The notes under the pieces are model-generated. The model saw only the letters and a list, made by a program, of their open reading frames with translations, was not told where the DNA came from and did not search any database. The position numbers were made by a program, and so were the translations under genes. From assembly GCA_000717735.1 (NCBI GenBank), contig JOBE01000103.1, positions 1 through 11,852 on the forward strand: 11,852 bases of DNA, in the 5' to 3' direction. Positions within the stretch are counted from its first letter, which is position 1; each line of letters starts with the position of its first letter. Below are positions 7,643-11,852 of the stretch, one piece after another. The DNA comes from Streptomyces griseoluteus. GTDB taxonomy: Bacteria; Actinomycetota; Actinomycetes; Streptomycetales; Streptomycetaceae.

Positions 7643-7660
7643 CGGACGCGTCAGCGTCCG
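7643..7660. terminator. Small perfect hairpin spanning a stop codon
   Basis: CGGACGC (7643-7649) and GCGTCCG (7654-7660) form a 7-bp stem; the 4-base loop contains the TGA stop of the upstream 325-aa gene (7653-7651 on the minus strand). It could attenuate transcription before htpG or belong to the same repeat set as the palindromes at 7575-7600. There is no T-tract. Confidence 0.3.
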
Positions 7661-8628
7661 ACCGCCGAACGCCGCTTCCGGTATGCCGCCGCGGGGTCGG
7701 AACCGTCCAGGTAGTACCAGGGGAACTCGGTGACACACCCCTCGGTCGCCCGGAAGCACTCCCGCGCGGCGTTCCGGTCCCCGGCGAGGGAGAAGGCCAT
7801 GGCGAAGGTGTTGAGGACCTGGAGCCAGCCGCCCTCGCGGACGAAGTCCGGGTGCCGGATGGAATGATCGGCGGCCTCGTGCAGGGAGGCCTTCACCTCG
7901 TGACGGCCCATGTACGCGGCGTCCGGCCCCGAGTCGAGGGAGAGCCACTCCTCGATGTGCGCGATAGCGACGAGCTGTCCGAGCAGGGTGCCCCCGGGGG
8001 CGCCGAACGCGGACGCGCGCGCGAAGGCGTGCATCTCCTCGTGCGAACCGCCCCACTTGTCGCAGACCTGCTGCAACTGCTGCTGGTGCGCCTGAAGGTG
8101 GTGCGGGTCCCGTCGTACCGTCGCCTCGAACCGGCGCCGAGCCGTGACCTGACCCACCTGGAGGCCTCGGCCGGTCACCTGGAGGCCGTACCAGGGGGAG
8201 ACCCAGCGCGGCTCGCGCTCGGCCGCCTCGTACAGCCACGTCTCGGCCGTGCGCAGGCGTGCGTGGAAGAGATCGAACTGCTCGCGCGAGACCTGGGAGG
8301 CGCGGGCTGCCGTGCGGGCCTCCCAGCCCCAGCTGATGTGGCGGATCCCCGCCACGAGCCGCGGGAGCGCTGCCTCCGGCTCCGCTTCGAGGACCGGCGA
8401 GATCCACCGCTCCACCCCGGCGGTGTCGCCGACGGCCCACAGGAGCTCGACCCTGTCCTCGCTCTCGGGACGCGCTTCGAGCACCTCGCGCACCGCGGGC
8501 CAGTTCCCGGCCGCGGCGGCCTCCCTGACGCGACCGACCGCGGGATCGCCGGAGTCCTTCTGCACCCGAGCGCTGGGCCGACCGGCCCATTTCCCCAGCG
8601 TGAGCCTCCAGTCACCGAGCAACGCCAT
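7651..8628 (-). CDS. Helical, TPR-like protein of unknown function upstream of htpG
   Basis: A 325-residue soluble protein that I do not recognise by name. It is helical throughout, with repeat-like pairs: WLYEAAEREPRWVSPWYGLQ (131-150), then a RRRFEATVRRDPHHLQAHQQQLQQ block (164-187), and AMAFSLAGDRNAARECFRAT (276-295). The most distinctive segment is KWGGSHEEMHAFAR (191-204). The C-terminal FPWYYLDGSDPAAAYRKR (302-319) looks like a conserved cap. The pattern suits a divergent tetratricopeptide array, so a protein-binding role is possible. ATG 8628 has AAGGGG about 9 bases upstream, a good Shine-Dalgarno. It lies 197 bp upstream of htpG on the same strand, so it may share a transcript with the Hsp90/TPR pair or be an independent gene. 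Confidence 0.8.
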   Translation of the reverse strand: MALLGDWRLTLGKWAGRPSARVQKDSGDPAVGRVREAAAAGNWPAVREVLEARPESEDRVELLWAVGDTAGVERWISPVLEAEPEAALPRLVAGIRHISWGWEARTAARASQVSREQFDLFHARLRTAETWLYEAAEREPRWVSPWYGLQVTGRGLQVGQVTARRRFEATVRRDPHHLQAHQQQLQQVCDKWGGSHEEMHAFARASAFGAPGGTLLGQLVAIAHIEEWLSLDSGPDAAYMGRHEVKASLHEAADHSIRHPDFVREGGWLQVLNTFAMAFSLAGDRNAARECFRATEGCVTEFPWYYLDGSDPAAAYRKRRSAVGR

Positions 8629-8663
8629 GTCCCCACCCCTTGCATGTCCGAACGGGGAGGCCA

Positions 8664-8697
8664 GTGATCACCCTCCCGTGGAGGTAGTGACTATCAC
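8664..8697. promoter_or_regulatory. Two GTGA/TCAC dyads upstream of the 325-aa gene
   Basis: GTGATCAC (8664-8671) and GTGACTATCAC (8687-8697) lie 36 and 59 bp upstream of the ATG on the minus strand. They have the same half-sites with different spacers and sit where promoter and operator are expected. I found no convincing -35/-10 pair (TTGTCG at 8711-8706 is the best -35-like hexamer). Confidence 0.25.
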
Positions 8698-9354
8698 GCA
8701 CGACCGACAATCGCACACCTGTTTCGCCGGCTGCCCCGCCCGGCTGGACAGGGGGCCCTACCGCCGTGCCGACATCCGCGCCCGAGAAGGGCTTGGTGAG
8801 GAGCGGCGAGGCGGTCGGCCGTCCGGCGATGAGCGCGTGCAGGATGTCCGGCGGCGCCGCCGGACTCTCGACCGAGTTCAGCTCAGGGGCCGAGATGGCG
8901 GGCCGACTGTCTGCGGGGTGCTCGGAGTCGGATCCGACCACCTGGTGGCCTCCCGCATCCACACGCCCCGTGCCATGAGGCCCCACTGCACGCCGGCCGT
9001 GCGCCGACCCGTGGGGCAGATGGCTGTCTCGAGCACGCCGTCCACCATGATCCGACCGGCGGGCTCCACGCCGCCCTCGACTCGTGCGCACGGAGTGCTT
9101 GGTCTTGCGCGTGGGCAGGCGGCCTGTATCCCGCCCCGCCCCATCCAGCCGAACCGCCCGCCTGTGACACCGCCCGCAACCAGTCTCCGCCGCGGCGCTG
9201 CCTGCCGGTCATCACCGCCGCGCTCTCATGCCGCCCTGACACCCACGGCATCGTGACCGGGGCCATGCCGTCCTGCTCCCGAATTTCGCCTTCAGACCCC
9301 CGGCCGCCACCCTGTCCCTCTGGTGACCAGGTGCCCGTATCCACCGCATGGACG
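8698..9354. other. Long stretch without a supported gene
   Basis: All frames in this roughly 650-bp stretch give Arg/Pro/Ser/Gly-rich translations typical of non-coding high-GC DNA. One minus-strand segment (about 8980-9100) reads VDGVLETAICPTGRRTAGVQW, which faintly recalls the end of class-I glutamine-amidotransferase-like peptidase C26 proteins (DGVxEA...GVQWHPE), but nothing around it extends the match. It may be gene wreckage. Confidence 0.4.
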
Positions 9355-9373
9355 TTCGGTTAGGCTGACCTTG
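9355..9373. promoter_or_regulatory. Iron box (DmdR/IdeR-type operator)
   Basis: The 19 bases TTCGGTTAGGCTGACCTTG match the established actinobacterial iron-box consensus TTAGGTTAGGCTAACCTAA at 15 of 19 positions, with an intact core GGTTAGGCT-ACCT. In this group, DmdR1/IdeR with Fe2+ represses such promoters. The overlapping TAGGCT (9361-9366) could be a -10 element. The nearest downstream gene is the DedA-like gene 199 bp to the right; the leftward gene is over 700 bp away. I therefore infer iron-repressed transcription rightward. Confidence 0.55.
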
Positions 9374-9383
9374 CCTGGCGTGT

Positions 9384-9430
9384 GGACCCGGATGTACGGG
9401 TCCGGGTTCCGGTGCCGCAGGCGGGAACCC
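9384..9430 (+). promoter_or_regulatory. Two tandem hairpins in the leader of the DedA-like gene
   Basis: GGACCCG (9384-9390) pairs with CGGGTCC (9397-9403) around a 6-base loop. Immediately after it, GGGTTCC (9404-9410) pairs with GGAACCC (9424-9430) around a 13-base loop. They begin 11 bases after the iron box, so they would lie at the 5' end of the transcript. No known riboswitch core was recognised. Confidence 0.3.
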
Positions 9431-9519
9431 AGCCGACAGAACAGCCGGAGGCAGGGCGCAGGTGAGACACGGTGACCGGCATCCGTTCGTGTCGTGCGCC
9501 CGGTGGGGAGGGAACACCC

Positions 9520-9579
9520 ATGCGCGTGACAGAGGACCCGGGGTTCGGCCCGGCGCTCGGGACGAGGCGTCGTGGATAG
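9520..9579 (+). CDS. Possible 19-residue leader peptide overlapping the DedA-like start
   Basis: ATG 9520 follows GGGGAGGGAACACCC, a strong Shine-Dalgarno with good spacing. The frame reads MRVTEDPGFGPALGTRRRG and stops at TAG 9577-9579, so it overlaps the GTG start of the membrane protein by 8 bases. The downstream gene has only a short-spaced GAGG of its own, so coupling through this frame is plausible. It may instead be chance, or the remnant of a longer gene. Confidence 0.3.
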   Translation: MRVTEDPGFGPALGTRRRG

Positions 9580-10054
9580 GATCGCGCTCACGGCCGGAGC
9601 CCTGTATGCCATCGTCCTGCTGCGCGCCGGAGGGACGTTCGCCGTCGGGTGGCTCGCCGGCGCCGGTGCCCGGCGCAGCAGGTTCGCCGGGCGGATCTCT
9701 TCGGCGAAGTTCCGGCGCGCCGAACGGGCGATCCAGCGGTGGGGCGCGCCCGTGGTGGCCGTCTCCTTCCTGACTATCGGATTCCAGACCGCCGCCAACT
9801 TTCTGGCGGGCAGCACGCGCATGCCGTTGCCGCGCTACCTCCCTGCTCTGTTCGTGGGTGGAGCGGCCTGGGCGCTGATCTACGCGACCGTGGGGCTCGG
9901 CGCGCTCGAAGTGCTGGGAAGGCTCTTCGCCGAGCGGACAGCCCTCGGGGTGTCCGCCGTGGCCGTCCTCCTCTTCACGGTGTGCGGGGTGGTGGTGTAC
10001 AGGAGAAGAAAGCCGGTCCCGTCCTCTGGTGACACCGTGGCCGACGAATCGTGA
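9572..10054 (+). CDS. DedA/VTT-family integral membrane protein
   Basis: A 160-residue inner-membrane protein with likely helices at about 5-28, 60-80, 88-113 and 122-143 and a basic cytoplasmic end (YRRRKP). The middle shows the VTT/DedA pattern: F47-R-R-A-E-R-A-I-Q-R-W-G, then a hydrophobic stretch to FLAGSTRMPLPRYLPALFVGGAAWALIYATVGLG (77-110). It corresponds to the A-G-x-x-R-M-P-x-x-R-F...G...W segment of the family. DedA/VTT proteins include lipid flippases and envelope-homeostasis factors; the substrate here is unknown. It is shorter than classical DedA (about 200 residues), missing part of the N-terminus. GTG 9572 is the first in-frame start, with GAGG 4 bases upstream. The iron box at 9355 suggests iron control. 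Confidence 0.75.
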   Translation: MDRIALTAGALYAIVLLRAGGTFAVGWLAGAGARRSRFAGRISSAKFRRAERAIQRWGAPVVAVSFLTIGFQTAANFLAGSTRMPLPRYLPALFVGGAAWALIYATVGLGALEVLGRLFAERTALGVSAVAVLLFTVCGVVVYRRRKPVPSSGDTVADES

Positions 10055-10328
10055 ACCCGTCCCCGAAGGCGGCACACCGCTGGCCGGCGAGGACGGCGTC
10101 CCAGTCTCCGTCCTCGCTGCGGAGTCGGGCGGGCCGGTCAACGGGGAGGCGCGCCGGCTGCCGGCCGGGATGCTGCTGCTTCGGACGGTCGAGGACCAGC
10201 AGCGGTTCGGCCGCGACACCCGGCACCGTGGAGAGGCCCCTATCGACGGCTGGCCCGAGCAGGCCTGGCCGATCAGGAACGGCACGCCGTACGAGCTCCG
10301 CGTCCGTGTGCCCCAGGAGCCGCGCTGA
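10029..10328 (+). CDS. Hypothetical small protein after the DedA-like gene
   Basis: A 99-residue frame from GTG 10029 to TGA 10328. I do not recognise it. It is believable because nearly all third codon positions are G or C, unlike the competing frames, and the translation has mixed composition (GGPVNGEARRLPAGMLLLRT, VEDQQRFGRD, WPIRNGTPYELRVRVP). It overlaps the end of the DedA-like gene by 26 bases, suggesting a shared transcript. No Shine-Dalgarno precedes GTG 10029 and the frame is open further upstream, so the true start is uncertain. It could be a fragment of a larger lost gene. Confidence 0.4.
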   Translation: MTPWPTNREPVPEGGTPLAGEDGVPVSVLAAESGGPVNGEARRLPAGMLLLRTVEDQQRFGRDTRHRGEAPIDGWPEQAWPIRNGTPYELRVRVPQEPR

Positions 10329-10339
10329 TCGCCGTCACC

Positions 10340-11037
10340 GCGGTATCCAACGGGTCCAAGGCAGACAAGGACCCGGCCGAATGGTTGTCGGGGCCGCCGG
10401 GTGGGAGCCACGGACTCGCTGGAGCAGGTCATTGCGTTTGTCCGTGCTCGGGTCGGTCAGCAGGTCGTCAGGGACGGGGGCGTCGACGAGACACAGCCAG
10501 GCGAAGGCCGGCGCCGATGCGGATCTTGGGTGATCTGCTGGCATCCGACCACAGGCTCCGGGGCCCACGCGGGAGCGTGCTCGTCGTGGTGTTCTCGGGC
10601 GAGCTGCTGCGATCGCCAGGGTCAGGCTCACATGGACCACCGGATCGCTTTCCGCAGCCAGCCGGCCGTGCAGGGCTGATGAGACGCGCGAGATCTCGCT
10701 GATCGCCGCCGCCAGGACGAAAGCGGCCATGGCGCGGACTTCGGGGTCGGGGTCGGAGAGAAGAGGAGCAGGAGGTCCACGTCGTCCGTGATGGCGTGCG
10801 AGCGGCTCGGATCGTCCAATCCACCGGGCATTGGGTGGGGCCGTCCCTGAACAAGGGGTTGAAGTGGGCGAGGTGGCCGATGGCGGAGGCGGTCACGCGG
10901 TCACGCGGCAGAGGCTCTTCCAGCACTGCGATCGGCGCTCCGCCGCCCAGGACACCCCGGCTGAGCCGGCAGCTCGGACTGCGCGGGCCACCGACGCGGT
11001 CCGCCCACCGCCAAGCTGCCGCCGAAACCTTCAGTAG
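10340..11037 (-). pseudogene. Frameshifted remnant of a HEAT-repeat-like protein
   Basis: Protein-like segments continue from frame to frame on the minus strand. In order: VSAAA...LGGGAPIAVLEEPLPRD and SAIGHLAHFNPLFRDGP (11028-10833); LDDPSRSHAITDDVDLLLLF (to about 10760); DPDPEVRAMAAFVLAAAISE, then SDPVVHVSLTLAIA (10755-10608); QLAREHHDEHAPAWA (about 10606-10562); RSLWSDASRSPKIRIGAG (about 10560-10510); FAWLCLVDAPVPDDLLTDPS (about 10513-10450). DPDPEVRAxAAFxLA and SDPVVHVSLxLAIAQLA are HEAT-like repeat units, as in actinobacterial HEAT-domain proteins. At least five frame changes separate them, so the gene is dead unless the assembly has clustered indels. The N-terminal repeats and start are missing; the hairpin at 11097-11135 lies where they would be. 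Confidence 0.65.
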
Positions 11038-11096
11038 GGGCTTCAGGGGTGGGGCCGCCGACTTGGCCCCGGACTCAGGGGCGGGGGCGGGCGTGG

Positions 11097-11135
11097 CGAG
11101 GGCCGTGACTCTGATGCCCAGAGTCACGGCCCTCG
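11097..11135. terminator. Perfect 17-bp stem, 5-base loop, probable bidirectional terminator
   Basis: CGAGGGCCGTGACTCTG (11097-11113) is the exact reverse complement of 11119-11135, around the loop ATGCC. This is the most stable inverted repeat in the window. It lies about 160 bp downstream of the four-helix membrane protein gene on the minus strand and is the best candidate for its terminator. There is no T-tract on either side. Confidence 0.65.
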
Positions 11136-11293
11136 TATACGGACCTCGTCGCTGACGCAGCTCGGCAGCGCGTCTTACCAGTCGACTTCGCCGACAGCTC
11201 GGGGTTGTGAAGGACCCGTCGCCTTAGGCCCGCCACGCTCGCGGACCGACGCTGTGTGTGGCCGCCGATGAGCCTGCCGCTGCGGTCGGAGGA

Positions 11294-11716
11294 TTACAAC
11301 TGGGCGGATGCGAAGCCAGCCAGCAGGACAATGCTGCCGCCGATCTCACCGACGATCAGCGCTTCCCGCACAAAACGCAGGCTGGATCTGGAATCGCGCA
11401 TTTGATTGTCGGTTTTCGCCTGGAACCCGAGCCGCACGTAGTTCGTAATCGTCACGATGAACATCGTGATTATCGCTGCGGCTGCAATGCTGTTCACCAC
11501 AGCCGGCCAGCCGGAAAATTGGACGAGTGGCGCAATGATCGCTGCCGCAGCGAATGAATACATCAATCCAGCATTGTGCGCGACGCTGACATACCGGTGC
11601 GCGACGCCATCCGCCGAGGAAATCGACTGCTGCCATTTCCACACCCCGAGAACCAGCGAAGCAATAAATATGAGCCCGGCGAAAAAGAGGACCCAGGCCG
11701 TTTCTGTGCGGATCAC
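11294..11716 (-). CDS. Four-helix integral membrane protein of unknown function
   Basis: A 140-residue protein with hydrophobic segments at about 7-28, 44-66, 71-94 and 117-138. Possible functional residues lie at membrane edges: H40, H47-N48 (VAHNAGLMYSF) and N92-Y93 (VTITNYVRLGF). A basic/polar loop (99-118) contains KTDNQMRDSRSSLRF. The layout distantly recalls small four-helix proteins such as the styrene-oxide-isomerase group, but I would not assign it. GTG 11716 is the start: GGAGGT lies 5 bases upstream, and the nearer ATG at 11721 meets a stop after two codons. GC content and third-position G/C are clearly lower than in the neighbours (for example AAA, GAA, AAT and ATA codons), indicating acquisition from outside the host lineage. 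No neighbour suggests a pathway. Confidence 0.75.
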   Translation of the reverse strand: MIRTETAWVLFFAGLIFIASLVLGVWKWQQSISSADGVAHRYVSVAHNAGLMYSFAAAAIIAPLVQFSGWPAVVNSIAAAAIITMFIVTITNYVRLGFQAKTDNQMRDSRSSLRFVREALIVGEIGGSIVLLAGFASAQL

Positions 11717-11756
11717 GTCATACCTCCGAAAAGAATGTGCACAAGAAGATGCCCCC

Positions 11757-11852
11757 TAAGGGCTGTCCCGCAATAAGGCCGTGAGCTGGGAGGTTGGCTG
11801 GCGGTACTGTCGGCCGATGGAGTCTGAGAAGTCGAACGGGTGCCCGCTTCAT
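11757..11852. other. Possible edge of a second mobile element, cut by the window
   Basis: From about 11759 the sequence reads GGGCTGTCCCGCAAT, a form similar to IS5-family (IS427-like) terminal repeats, preceded by CTAA, which resembles the CTAR targets of that group. A frame beginning ATG 11817 (MESEKSNGCPLH) stays open to the window edge but lacks a nearby Shine-Dalgarno. Only one end is visible, so the assignment is weak. Confidence 0.2.

Noticed and set aside
7454..7650. HspR (HAIR) or CIRCE heat-shock operator before htpG
   Set aside because: Neither CTTGAGT-N7-ACTCAAG nor TTAGCACTC-N9-GAGTGCTAA, even in relaxed form, is present.
5591..8590. A single 999-codon minus-strand frame containing Hsp90
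   Set aside because: Only the part from GTG 7453 is Hsp90-like. The upstream part overlaps the well-supported 325-aa gene in another frame and has shadow composition (Arg, Gly, Pro, Ala rich).
9384..9460. Cobalamin riboswitch upstream of the DedA-like gene
   Set aside because: AGCCGACAGAACAGCC partly resembles a B12 box, but the conserved core stems and the CCGCCACTG-type segment are absent.
9212..10432. 406-codon minus-strand frame opposite the DedA-like gene
   Set aside because: It has Pro/Arg/Ser-rich composition, runs through the iron box and leader, and covers a real membrane protein on the other strand.
1..11852. CRISPR array, tRNA or rRNA genes
   Set aside because: No regularly spaced repeats, cloverleaf-like segments or conserved rRNA sequences were seen by eye on either strand.

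Overview
The window looks like chromosome of a high-GC actinomycete, most probably Streptomyces or a close relative. Support comes from third codon positions that are almost all G or C in the believable genes, frequent GTG starts, long spurious open frames on both strands, a DUF5958-type protein, an iron box of the DmdR/IdeR kind, and terminator-like hairpins without T-tracts. One gene near the right edge (11294-11716) is clearly less GC-rich than the rest.

Layout. 1-415: no convincing gene, one strong hairpin (101-140). About 420-1707: an IS3-family insertion sequence on the minus strand (OrfA, OrfB, imperfect 21-bp terminal inverted repeats, apparent 4-bp GGCC target duplication); its OrfB has no stop inside the element and reads into the flank. 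1819-2250: a small DUF5958-like gene on the plus strand. 2534-8628, minus strand: the core of the window, three genes read in the order 325-aa helical protein, Hsp90-family chaperone (htpG), 1018-aa TPR-like protein. htpG and the TPR gene abut exactly (TAG directly followed by ATG), with a strong Shine-Dalgarno inside the end of htpG. Repeated GCGTCCGG-type palindromes lie between the 325-aa gene and htpG.

8629-9571 is mostly non-coding; its right part holds a good iron-box match (9355-9373), two tandem hairpins and a 19-codon open frame whose end overlaps the start of a DedA/VTT-type membrane protein (9572-10054). A small unrecognised frame with coding-like third positions follows (10029-10328). 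About 10340-11037 on the minus strand is a heavily frameshifted remnant of a HEAT-repeat-like protein. A perfect 17-bp stem (11097-11135) separates it from a four-helix membrane protein gene (11294-11716, minus) with an excellent Shine-Dalgarno. The last 90 bases may be the edge of another mobile element.

How the genes may work together: the best functional unit is the Hsp90/TPR pair. Tight coupling of an Hsp90-like ATPase to a large TPR-like protein suggests a dedicated partner or co-chaperone, with the 325-aa helical protein a possible third member; this is inference from gene order and folds. The other genes look like independent accessory genes in a region shaped by insertion, gene decay and probable horizontal transfer.
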